Source of the DNA: Candidatus Rhodobacter oscarellae
Lineage (GTDB): Bacteria > Pseudomonadota > Alphaproteobacteria > Rhodobacterales > Rhodobacteraceae
DNA length: 64,000 nucleotides
Direction: 5' to 3'
Assembly (NCBI RefSeq): GCF_001078595.1
Contig: NZ_LFTY01000002.1
Coordinates: 1,916,957-1,980,956 of the forward strand
Shown here: positions 10,193 to 18,622 of the stretch, piece by piece
Layout of the letters: the number at the start of each line of letters is the position of its first letter
How positions within the stretch are numbered: position 1 is the stretch's first letter
The notes under the pieces: generated by a model
The model's database searches: none
Told to the model about the DNA's origin: nothing
Seen by the model: the letters and a program-made list of their open reading frames with translations, nothing else
Made by a program: the position numbers and the translations under genes

Positions 10193-11993
10193 AGGGCTGC
10201 TCCTGCGGGTCCGCGGGCACAATCGGTGCCGCCTTGGCCTCTTTGAGAAGGAACTTCTGCATGTCCCAGGCGCCGGTGGGGCAGCGCTCGGCGCAGAGCC
10301 CGCAATGCAGGCAGACGTCCTCGTCCTTGACCATCACCCGCCCCGTGGGCAGATCGCCCGACACGTAGAGGTCCTGGGCATGGTTCAGCGCCGGCACGCG
10401 CAGCCCGTCGCGCAGCTCCGGCTCTTCGGCGTTCTGGGTGAAGTTGATGCAGTCGACCGGGCAGATATCCATGCAGGCATCGCATTCGATGCATTTGTCA
10501 TCGGTGAAGACCGTCTGGATGTCGCAGTTGAGGCAGCGCATCGCCTCGTCCAAGGCCTGCTGCACGTCAAAGCCCAGCTCGACCTCCATCGACAGGTCGC
10601 GCAGCGCCAGCGCCGGGTCGGCATGCGGCACCAGGTTGCGCGCCTCGTCCGAGATGTCGTTGTCATAGGACCATTCGTGGATGCCCATCTTCTGGCTCAC
10701 CAGGTTGGTTTCCGGCGGGGGGCGATCTTGCAGATCGCGATCCTGGCAATGCAGATCGATGGAGATCGCCGCCTGGTGGCCATGGGCCACCGCCCAGATG
10801 ATGTTCTCGGGGCCCCAGGCCGCATCGCCGCCAAAGAACACGCCCGGGCGGGTCGACATGAAGGTCTCTTTGTCAACGGCGGGCTCTTCCCACTCGTTGA
10901 ACGCGATGCCCAGGTCGCGCTCGATCCAGGGAAAGGAGTTTTCCTGCCCCACCGCCATCAGCACGTCGTCGCATTCGATCACCACGTCGGGCGCGCCAGT
11001 GGGGATCAGCTTGCGGCGCCCGTCCACATACTCGGCGCGCATCTTCTCGAAGACCACCGCCTTGAGCCTGCCATTCTCGGTGACGAATTCCTTGGGCGAA
11101 TGGTTGTCCAGGATGGGGATGCCCTCGCGCTCGGCGTCCTCGATCTCCCAGTCGCTGGCCTTCATATCGGCGCGCGGGCTGCGCACGGTGACGGTCACGC
11201 TGTCGGCGCCCAGCCGCAGCGCGGTGCGGCAGCAATCCATCGCGGTGTTGCCGCCGCCGATCACCACCACGCGCTTGCCGATGCGCTCGACATGTTTGAA
11301 GGCCACCGAGGCCAGAAAGTCGATGCCAAGATGGATGTTCGCATCCGCCTCGGCGCGGCCCGGCACCCGGGCCAGGTCCTTGCCGCGCGGCGCGCCGGTG
11401 CCCACGAACACCGCGTCGAACCCCTCGTCCAGCACCGCCTTAAGGCTGGTGATCTCCTCGCCAAAGCGCGTGGTCACGCCGAAATCCAGGATCCGCCCGA
11501 CCTCCTCGTCCAGCACCGCCACGGGCAGCCGGAAAGAGGGGATGTTCTTTCGCATCAGCCCGCCGCCCTGGGGGTCTCGCTCGATCAGCGTGACGTCATA
11601 GCCAAGGGGCATCAGGTCCCGCGCCACGGTCAGCGAGGCCGGCCCCGCCCCGATCAATGCCACGCGCTTGCCGTTCTTTTGCGCCGGGATCTGCGGCATC
11701 AGGTGGTCGACCACGCCGCGGTTATCGGCGGCCACGCGCTTGAGGCGGCAGATCGCGACGGGCTTTTCCTCGATCCGGCCGCGGCGGCAGGCGGGCTCGC
11801 AGGGCCGATCGCAGGTGCGCCCAAGGATGCCGGGGAAGACGTTGCTTTCCCAGTTGATCATGAAGGCCTCGGTATATTGCCCGTGCGCGATCAGCCGGAT
11901 GTATTCAGGAACGGGTGTGTGCGCGGGGCAGGCCCATTGGCAGTCCACGACCTTGTGGAAGTAACTCGGGTCACTGGTGTCCGTCCGGTCCAT
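10179..11993 (-). CDS. GltD-like NAD(P)H/FAD oxidoreductase with N- and C-terminal iron-sulfur domains
   Basis: 604 residues. Seen: an N-terminal cysteine-rich domain (CQWACPAHTPVPEYI, GRTCDRPCEPACRRG), as in glutamate synthase small subunit; a first dinucleotide fold VALIGAGPASLTVARDL; and a second VVVIGGGNTAMDCCRTAL. The C-terminal two-cluster ferredoxin domain contains CIECDACMDICPVDC and CLHCGLCAERCPTG. It probably links the neighbouring 2-oxoacid oxidoreductase to NAD(P), acting as built-in ferredoxin and reductase. The ATG at 11993 has AGGAAG 6 nt upstream; the frame runs on to 12023. It is first gene of the operon. The partner assignment is inferred from overlap and domain content. Confidence 0.88.
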   Translation of the reverse strand: MDRTDTSDPSYFHKVVDCQWACPAHTPVPEYIRLIAHGQYTEAFMINWESNVFPGILGRTCDRPCEPACRRGRIEEKPVAICRLKRVAADNRGVVDHLMPQIPAQKNGKRVALIGAGPASLTVARDLMPLGYDVTLIERDPQGGGLMRKNIPSFRLPVAVLDEEVGRILDFGVTTRFGEEITSLKAVLDEGFDAVFVGTGAPRGKDLARVPGRAEADANIHLGIDFLASVAFKHVERIGKRVVVIGGGNTAMDCCRTALRLGADSVTVTVRSPRADMKASDWEIEDAEREGIPILDNHSPKEFVTENGRLKAVVFEKMRAEYVDGRRKLIPTGAPDVVIECDDVLMAVGQENSFPWIERDLGIAFNEWEEPAVDKETFMSTRPGVFFGGDAAWGPENIIWAVAHGHQAAISIDLHCQDRDLQDRPPPETNLVSQKMGIHEWSYDNDISDEARNLVPHADPALALRDLSMEVELGFDVQQALDEAMRCLNCDIQTVFTDDKCIECDACMDICPVDCINFTQNAEEPELRDGLRVPALNHAQDLYVSGDLPTGRVMVKDEDVCLHCGLCAERCPTGAWDMQKFLLKEAKAAPIVPADPQEQPYAAE

Positions 11994-12028
11994 TGGCTTC
12001 CTGCCCACTCCACCGTTCAGCAAATTAT

Positions 12029-12047
12029 TGCGACAAAAAATGTCGCA
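12029..12047. promoter_or_regulatory. Putative operator, TGCGACA-N5-TGTCGCA
   Basis: Perfect 7-bp arms around an A-only 5-bp spacer, 36-54 bp upstream of the GltD-like start codon, in an AT-rich stretch that stands out against the high-GC surroundings. The position suits an operator over the promoter of the 2-oxoacid oxidoreductase operon. I do not recognise the cognate regulator, and no regulator gene is adjacent. Confidence 0.5.
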
Positions 12048-12150
12048 TTACAAACATTGTTCGTCGTTTAGGTTCACGTTTTTGCGCGGATCGTTACCGC
12101 GGGTTGCCGCTTGTTACGTTTTGTGACCCGAGCGCCACAAAATTGCCGAT

Positions 12151-13023
12151 CTAAATCAGGCGGTAAAAGCCCTGCGCGGTGCCCCCAAAGACCAGCTGAT
12201 GCGCCGCTTGCGGAACCAGCTCGCGCATGGCGCGCGCCAGCGCGGCATAGTCGGAATAGAGGCTGTCTACGGGGAAGTTCGATCCGAACATGCAGCGCTC
12301 GGGCCCGAACTGCTCCAGGCAGGTCGCCACGATGGGGGCGAAATCCTGCTGGGTCCAGTCGTGCTGGAACATGCCCAATCCTGAGAGCTTGCAGGTCACA
12401 TGCGGCAGCGCCGAGAGCGCTTTGAGCTGCTCGGCCCAGCGGGCCAGCCCGTCGGCGCTGCGATCATGCGGCGAACCCGCATGGCAGAGCGCCACCTGGG
12501 TTCCGGGCGCCTCTTGCAGCACCCGGGCTGTCCTTGCCATCAATTCCGGGATCAGTTGCAGATCAAAGCTCAGCCCCCGCCGACCGGCCTCCTGCACCCC
12601 CGCCAGAAAGCGGGGATCGGCCAAGAGCGCGTTCGTGCCCGTCACCGCATCCTCGCCCGGCGCGCGACCCAGGATCTGGCGCACGCCGCGCACGGAAGCC
12701 AGCGTTTGGAAGCGGTCAAGCTGCGCGCTCAGACCGTCCGAGGTCAGGTCGCAGAACACCACCTGCGCCAGGGGGCAATCGGGATTGGCGTCGGCGACGC
12801 CCTGCACCCACCGTGCCTCGGCCCAGCCATCCGCCGCGCCGACCTGGATATGCACCGAGCCCGCAAAGCCCTGCGCCGCGGCCTCCGCCCGGAACTCCTC
12901 GATCAGATAGTCCCGCTGGATCGGCGTCGGGTCGCCAAAGAAGCGCCGCGCGCCGCGCTCCATCAGCCAGGGGTAGTCCACCGCGCTTAAGTCCCATAGG
13001 TGGTGATGCGCGTCGATCCTCAT
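12151..13023 (-). CDS. Amidohydrolase family 2 protein (TIM-barrel lactonase/hydrolase-like)
   Basis: 290-residue cytosolic metal-dependent hydrolase. Seen: the N-terminal metal motif MRIDAHHHLWDL; a middle LCHAG histidine segment; CKLSGLGMF; and the C-terminal FGSNFPVDSLYSDY aspartate motif. This is the pattern of the family holding L-fuconolactone/L-rhamnono-lactone hydrolases and 2-pyrone-4,6-dicarboxylate lactonase. A lactone-opening role would suit sugar-acid catabolism, but the substrate is not readable. The true start is the ATG at 13023, overlapping the stop of the upstream SnoaL-like gene by four bases (ATGA). The longer frame to 13362 is an overlap shadow. Confidence 0.85.
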   Translation of the reverse strand: MRIDAHHHLWDLSAVDYPWLMERGARRFFGDPTPIQRDYLIEEFRAEAAAQGFAGSVHIQVGAADGWAEARWVQGVADANPDCPLAQVVFCDLTSDGLSAQLDRFQTLASVRGVRQILGRAPGEDAVTGTNALLADPRFLAGVQEAGRRGLSFDLQLIPELMARTARVLQEAPGTQVALCHAGSPHDRSADGLARWAEQLKALSALPHVTCKLSGLGMFQHDWTQQDFAPIVATCLEQFGPERCMFGSNFPVDSLYSDYAALARAMRELVPQAAHQLVFGGTAQGFYRLI

Positions 13024-13988
13024 GTCCCCGTTGCCTCCCCAAGAATGTCCCAGCCGTGCTGCTTCCAGAAATGCAGCAGATCGATGACGACCCAGTTCTC
13101 GGCCAGCTTGTCGCCCTGCCGCCGGTAGAGGTCGATCACACGGAACTCCGCCAGCTTGCCGTCCGGCTCCTGCCCCATGAAGGGCCCGGTGAGCCGCGCG
13201 GTGAAGTTGGGCCAGCCGAAGAAGCCGCCGAAATGCCCCTCGGCCAGCCGCGCGATATGGCCGGTGGAGGAGCGCTCTGAAAAGGCCGCGCGGAAGGGCG
13301 CGGAGTGCTGCTGGGCGTAGCGCGGGATGGTGTAGGTCGCGCCGATGCCCTCGGGGCCCCACCAGAGCATGTCCTCGTGCCAGGTGCGGCGCAGCTCCTC
13401 CTCCAGCGGCAGGCCAAGCTGCCAGGTGCCGAGGTCGTTGATCATCGCCTCAATCGCGGCCAGCGTGCGGCGACCCTCCTTCGGGTCGCGATCCTCGTGC
13501 AGCAGGCCGGCATGTGTCGTCGGGCCAGGCTGGACCAGGTGCTGCGCGGTCTGGCCGGGGAACGGCCGGTACCCGGCCTGGACCATCAGGTGGGGAATGT
13601 CGAAATACATCGCCTCTTCCACGACGCGCCCGCCATCGACCCGATGGAAGGCCGCGTAGCGCAGCATCACGATCTTACCGGTGGGTTTTAGGCCCAGCCA
13701 GGGGCGGTCGAAGAGCCCCATGAGGTGGCCCATCGACACCACCCAGCGCCCGCCCGCTGGCAGGTAATTCTCCCCGGCAAAGAAGATGTCCATACGCCGC
13801 TGTAGCGAGGTGATCGCGGCCCGCATGGGCCGCCACACCTGCTCAGAGACCGCCGCGGCGCCGATGATCTCGCCGAACGGGTGGAAGCCGCGCCACAGCA
13901 GATCGGGCCCGCAGGCGGGCATGTCCGCGCCCGCGTCCAGGGCGGCGTAATGGTCCAGAACCACCTGTTTTTCTGCTTGGAATCCCAT
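13020..13988 (-). CDS. Tandem SnoaL/NTF2-like domain protein 1
   Basis: 322 residues in two similar halves, each predicted as a cone-shaped alpha+beta NTF2 fold. Half one has the segments FHPFGEIIGAAAVSEQVW and MGLFDRPWLGLKPTGK; half two has MLWWGPEGIGATYTI and LAENWVVIDLLHFW. SnoaL-like proteins often catalyse cyclisation, dehydration or epimerisation, but many are uncharacterised. It is related in layout to the product of 20029-21054 (shared PTGK/PTGH and ENWV-VDLL segments). I start at the ATG at 13988; the longer frame begins with a TTG at 14018, inside a palindromic operator. It is first gene of the leftward arm of a LacI-type divergent promoter. Confidence 0.75.
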   Translation of the reverse strand: MGFQAEKQVVLDHYAALDAGADMPACGPDLLWRGFHPFGEIIGAAAVSEQVWRPMRAAITSLQRRMDIFFAGENYLPAGGRWVVSMGHLMGLFDRPWLGLKPTGKIVMLRYAAFHRVDGGRVVEEAMYFDIPHLMVQAGYRPFPGQTAQHLVQPGPTTHAGLLHEDRDPKEGRRTLAAIEAMINDLGTWQLGLPLEEELRRTWHEDMLWWGPEGIGATYTIPRYAQQHSAPFRAAFSERSSTGHIARLAEGHFGGFFGWPNFTARLTGPFMGQEPDGKLAEFRVIDLYRRQGDKLAENWVVIDLLHFWKQHGWDILGEATGT

Positions 13989-14002
13989 GCGCGCCCACCG
14001 TT

Positions 14003-14018
14003 TTGCATACGCTTGCAA
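14003..14018. promoter_or_regulatory. LacI-family operator 1
   Basis: TTGCATACGCTTGCAA, a dyad with central CG typical of LacI/GalR operators, 15 bp upstream of the SnoaL-like start at 13988. It matches the site at 14057 in 15 of 16 bases. The likely regulator is the LacI-family protein encoded at 21974-22993 in the same island. Confidence 0.8.
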
Positions 14019-14056
14019 AAAAGACTTGCCAAATCCCGGGCGCTGAGTCTAGCCTT

Positions 14057-14072
14057 TTGCATACGCATGCAA
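14057..14072. promoter_or_regulatory. LacI-family operator 2
   Basis: TTGCATACGCATGCAA with perfect TTGCAT/ATGCAA arms, 44 bp upstream of the ABC ATPase start at 14117. Its centre is 54 bp from that of operator 1, roughly five helical turns. Both divergent units (amidohydrolase/SnoaL leftward, ABC importer rightward) can therefore be controlled from one intergenic region. Confidence 0.8.
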
Positions 14073-14116
14073 ACTGAGTCCGGGGCCACACCCGGCACAT
14101 GGGGGGATTGCACCGG

Positions 14117-15169
<1,053 letters not shown>

Positions 15170-15238
15170 TCCCCGAATAAGAGCAGGGTGCGGGCTTGCA
15201 AGGCGCATCCTCAAAGAAGCGGAAACAGGGAGGATTTT

Positions 15239-16480
15239 ATGTTTCTGAAGAAATTTGCACTGACCGGCGCGATGCTTGCGCTCACCAGCACCACCGCGCT
15301 TGCGGGCGGGCATGGCTGCGAGATTGGCGCGCGCGTGTCCATCGTGGGCAACGAGTTCCCGGCGATCCAGACCGTGGGGGCCGAGGCTGCCAAATGCAGC
15401 GGCGGCGAGGTCTCGACGAACCTCACCGCGGACCACCAGAAGATCAACGTGCCCGGCATGCAGGGCGACCCGGCGGAGTACACCTCGGCGATCATCGCGA
15501 ACTCCTCCATCGTGGCGCTGATGAACGAGGACGTGATCCGCCCGCTGGATGATCTGGTGGCCAAGCATGGCGGCGCGCTGTCCAAGAACCAGCTGATCAC
15601 CATCGACGGCAAGGTGATGGCCGTGGCGTTTATGGCCAACGCCCAGCACCTGATGTACCGCAAGGACATCCTGGCGGATCTTGGCATCGCGCCGCCCGCG
15701 AGCTACGAGGCGATGCTGGAGGCGGCCGAGATGATCCGCTCCAAGGGCATCATGGAGAACCCCATCGGCGGCGCCTATAAAGCCGGTTGGAACCTCGCGC
15801 AGGAGTTCAACAACATGTTCCTGGGCTATGGCGGCGCGCATTTTAAGGCGGGCACCGCCGAGCCCAGCGTGAACTCCGAGGCGGGCGTGAACACGCTGAA
15901 CATGATGAAGGCGCTCTCGGGCTATATGAACCCCGACTTCCTGACCCATGACAGTAACGCGACCAACGCCGAGTATCGCGCGGGCAACGTGGCGTTGCTG
16001 AACATGTGGGGCTCGCGCGCCGCAACGCAGACCACCGCCGAGGGCGTCACCGAAGAGGTCAAGAACGGCCACGCCGTGGCCGGCCCGATGACCGTGGGCG
16101 GCGGCACGACGCCGGCCTCCACGCTCTGGTGGGACGGCTGGACCGTGGCCAAGAACATCTCTGACGCGGAGGCCGAGGCGACCTTCGTGGCGCTGATGAA
16201 CGGCATCCGGCCCGACCTGATGAGCGATGAGGACGTGCGCACCCAGGCGGTGTGGCTGATCGACGGCTACGAGCCGACCGAGGCCGCCGTGGGCGTGTTC
16301 GAGGCCGCCAAGATGGGCACCATCGCCTACCCGATGCTGCCCTATATGGGGCTGATGCACACCGCCCTGGGCGCCGAGCTGCCGGACTTCATGAACGGCT
16401 CGGAGAGCGCCGAGCAGACCCTGGCGGATGTCGAGGCGGCCTATGTGGCCGCGGCCAAGGAAAAGGGCTTCTTGCAGTAA
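15239..16480 (+). CDS. ABC transporter extracellular substrate-binding protein (SBP_bac_1)
   Basis: 413-residue periplasmic receptor. Seen: a signal peptide (MFLKKFALTGAMLALTST, cleavage near ALAGG), then a two-lobe family 1 binding protein with TSAIIANSSIVALM, a hinge-region AFMANAQHLMYRKDILADLG and LWWDGWTVAKN, and a C-terminal PYMGLMHTALGAEL segment. Family 1 receptors bind sugars, polyols and their acid or phosphate derivatives. The ATG at 15239 has GGGAGGA 5 nt upstream. It is second gene of the operon, 69 bp after the ATPase, and is separated from the permeases by a strong palindrome. Confidence 0.93.
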   Translation: MFLKKFALTGAMLALTSTTALAGGHGCEIGARVSIVGNEFPAIQTVGAEAAKCSGGEVSTNLTADHQKINVPGMQGDPAEYTSAIIANSSIVALMNEDVIRPLDDLVAKHGGALSKNQLITIDGKVMAVAFMANAQHLMYRKDILADLGIAPPASYEAMLEAAEMIRSKGIMENPIGGAYKAGWNLAQEFNNMFLGYGGAHFKAGTAEPSVNSEAGVNTLNMMKALSGYMNPDFLTHDSNATNAEYRAGNVALLNMWGSRAATQTTAEGVTEEVKNGHAVAGPMTVGGGTTPASTLWWDGWTVAKNISDAEAEATFVALMNGIRPDLMSDEDVRTQAVWLIDGYEPTEAAVGVFEAAKMGTIAYPMLPYMGLMHTALGAELPDFMNGSESAEQTLADVEAAYVAAAKEKGFLQ

Positions 16481-16497
16481 GACCTGCGAGGCCTGCG

Positions 16498-16525
16498 GTA
16501 GGGTGGGCAATATTGCCCACCCTAC
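16498..16525. repeat. Perfect 28-bp palindrome between receptor and permease genes
   Basis: The arms GTAGGGTGGGCAAT and ATTGCCCACCCTAC are contiguous, 17 bp after the binding-protein stop codon and 35 bp before the first permease. A hairpin of this strength at this place commonly protects the receptor mRNA or reduces downstream expression, giving more receptor than permease. A related dyad with GTA and TAC ends is at 44471-44494. Confidence 0.85.
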
Positions 16526-16560
16526 TCCCTTCATCCACGTTTTGACCTGATGCGAGCGCA

Positions 16561-17589
16561 ATGAAACACGCGACCTTCTTCTGGTTCTTCCTGCCCACGG
16601 GCCTGGCGATGCTGTTCTTCATCGGCTTCTCGATGGTGTCGGTGCTGACCCAGTCGATCTTCGCCCCCCACGAGGCGGTGCTCAAAGAGGTCGAGACCTG
16701 CACGCCCCTGGTGGGCTGCACCACCGAGACCACCGTGGACCACGCCGCAACGGCAGAGAAGCGCGCCGCGCAGCCGCTGGGGCGGTTCGTCGGTTTGGAC
16801 ATCTATTTCGACCGCGGGCACCTGGCGGTGCAGGAGGTGGCCGAGATCTGGGCCACCGCGTCAGGCGGGGGGGACTTCTGGGACCGGCTCTATAATTTGC
16901 CATTCTACCGCGCGATGGCCTTCACGCTGGTCTTCACCTTCGTTGTCACGCCCTTCGTGATCCTCCTGGGGCTGATGATCGCGCTGGCGGTGAACGCGCT
17001 GCACGCGCGGCTGCGCGGCCTGATGATCTTCTTCTCGCTCTTGCCCTTCGTGGTGACGCCGCTGATCGGCGGGCTGGTGCTGTTTTGGATGTTTGACAGC
17101 CGCGGGATCCTGGGCTCGGCGCTGCAATACCTGGCCGGCGACCCTGATTTGTCGCTCAAGGCCTCGACCTCGCTGATGTGGATCTCGATCATCATCTGGG
17201 GGATCTGGCACGCGGCGCCCTTTGCCTTTGTGATCTTCTACGCGGGGCTGCAGACCCTGCCGCAGGACCAGATCGAGGCCGCCCGGATCGACGGCGCCTC
17301 GCGCTGGCAGCAGGTGCGCTATGTGGTGGTGCCGCATCTGATGCCGCTGGTGACCTTCGTGGCGCTGATCCAGCTGATGGACAACTTCCGGGTCTTCGAG
17401 CCCGTCGTGGCCTTCAACGCCTCGGCCCATGCCAACACGCTTTCGTGGTTCATCTACAACGACCTCAGCGGCGAGACGCGGCAGCTGTCCTCGGCCTCGG
17501 CGACCTCGGTGATGACGATCATTGGCGTGGCGATCCTGCTGGCGCCGGTGCTGGTGCGCAGCTGGCGCGACTTCAAGGGGAAGGTGTAA
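16561..17589 (+). CDS. Sugar-type ABC transporter permease 1 (MalF/UgpA type)
   Basis: 342-residue inner-membrane permease. Seen: a first TM helix at about residues 6-30, then an unusually long hydrophilic periplasmic segment (about 31-115, including CTPLVGCTTETTVDHA). Five further helices follow, with the cytoplasmic EAA loop QDQIEAARIDGASRWQQVRYVVVPHLMP that docks on the ATPase. It starts at the ATG at 16561 after a GATGCGAGCGCA leader without a strong ribosome binding site. Stop-start spacing to permease 2 is a single base, so the two are co-translated. Confidence 0.93.
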   Translation: MKHATFFWFFLPTGLAMLFFIGFSMVSVLTQSIFAPHEAVLKEVETCTPLVGCTTETTVDHAATAEKRAAQPLGRFVGLDIYFDRGHLAVQEVAEIWATASGGGDFWDRLYNLPFYRAMAFTLVFTFVVTPFVILLGLMIALAVNALHARLRGLMIFFSLLPFVVTPLIGGLVLFWMFDSRGILGSALQYLAGDPDLSLKASTSLMWISIIIWGIWHAAPFAFVIFYAGLQTLPQDQIEAARIDGASRWQQVRYVVVPHLMPLVTFVALIQLMDNFRVFEPVVAFNASAHANTLSWFIYNDLSGETRQLSSASATSVMTIIGVAILLAPVLVRSWRDFKGKV

Positions 17590-17590
17590 G

Positions 17591-18472
17591 ATGGCGGGAG
17601 CCGCTCAGAGACGCCCCCTGGGGCTGCGCGTCACGATCTATGCCTTCGCGCTGGCCTGGCTGGTCGCCGCCGCCTTCCCGTTCATCTGGACGGCCTGGGG
17701 CAGCTTCAAGGTCGAGCTTGATTTCTTCTCCATCGCCGATTGGACCTATGCGCTGACAGGCGAGCGCACCACGGCCGAATACGGGCGCCCCTTCACCGGC
17801 GCGGGCTATCACGGCTCCTGGGTGCAGCAGGAGTTCTGGCGCAACGTCATCAACACCTTCATCATCTGCTTCTGCGTGGTGCTGACCTCGCTGACCATTG
17901 GCACGCTGGGCGGCTACGCGCTGTCGCGCTCGGGCTATCGCTATACGTTCTGGCTTTTGATCGCGGCGCTGATCTTCCGGGCCATGCCGCCGCTCACGCT
18001 GGTGGCGGGTTACATGCTGCCGTTCTTCGAATGGAACGTCTGGGGCATCCTGCCCACCACGATCATCGTGCTGGTGGCGATCAACCAGCCCTTCACGCTG
18101 TGGATGCTGCACTCGTTCTTCCAGAGCATCCCCAAGGAGCTGGACGAGAGCGCCAAGGTGGACGGCTGCACGCAGTTCCAGGCCTTCCGCTTCGTGATCA
18201 TCCCGGTGATGTGGCCGGGGGTGATCACCACGGGGCTGTTCTCGTTCCTGCTGGCCTATAACGACTTCGCGGTGACCTCGATGCTGCTCAGCGAGAACAA
18301 CCGCACCATGGTGCCCGAGATCGCCGCCTATCTGGGCACGACCTATACCGAGGGCAATGTGATGTTCGCGGTGGCGGCGGCGGTATCGGCAATAATCCCG
18401 CTCTTCATCCTGGTGCTGTTCTTTCAGCGCCAGATCGTTAGCGGTCTAACCGCGGGGGCTGTGAAGGGGTGA
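17591..18472 (+). CDS. Sugar-type ABC transporter permease 2 (MalG/UgpE type)
   Basis: 293-residue inner-membrane partner of permease 1. Seen: helix 1 (VTIYAFALAWLVAAAFPFIW), a periplasmic stretch with ERTTAEYGRPFTGAGYH, further helices, and the EAA loop PKELDESAKVDGCTQFQAFRFVIIPVM. The typical C-terminal segment FFQRQIVSGLTAGAVKG is intact. The true start is the ATG at 17591, one base after the TAA of permease 1. The frame upstream of it is the shadow of permease 1. Confidence 0.93.
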   Translation: MAGAAQRRPLGLRVTIYAFALAWLVAAAFPFIWTAWGSFKVELDFFSIADWTYALTGERTTAEYGRPFTGAGYHGSWVQQEFWRNVINTFIICFCVVLTSLTIGTLGGYALSRSGYRYTFWLLIAALIFRAMPPLTLVAGYMLPFFEWNVWGILPTTIIVLVAINQPFTLWMLHSFFQSIPKELDESAKVDGCTQFQAFRFVIIPVMWPGVITTGLFSFLLAYNDFAVTSMLLSENNRTMVPEIAAYLGTTYTEGNVMFAVAAAVSAIIPLFILVLFFQRQIVSGLTAGAVKG

Positions 18473-18480
18473 TCGGTGGT

Positions 18481-18515
18481 TCGGCAAAGCCGACAAAAGG
18501 TCCGGGGGACCTTTT
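18481..18515. repeat. Two adjacent hairpins after the permease gene
   Basis: TCGGC-AAA-GCCGA (18481-18493) is followed at once by arms AAAAGGTCC/GGACCTTTT with a GGG loop (18495-18515). The second hairpin ends in CTTTT and could terminate or attenuate transcription ahead of the HisD-like gene 108 bp downstream. GGTCCG also occurs in the bridge of the double palindromes at 8287 and 50365. Confidence 0.75.
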
Positions 18516-18622
18516 GAACCGCGAACGCGCGGAGCGCAGGATGGTTCGCTTGGCAACACAATGCTCGCCCAACCCTGGCGGGCAGTTCTCGCAAAGAGCG
18601 AACGGCACAACAAAGGAAAAAC

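Noticed and set aside
18495..18515. Calling the AAAAGGTCC/GGACCTTTT hairpin a firm terminator of the ABC operon
   Set aside because: The downstream HisD-like gene is on the same strand with no clear own promoter, so partial read-through is at least as likely.
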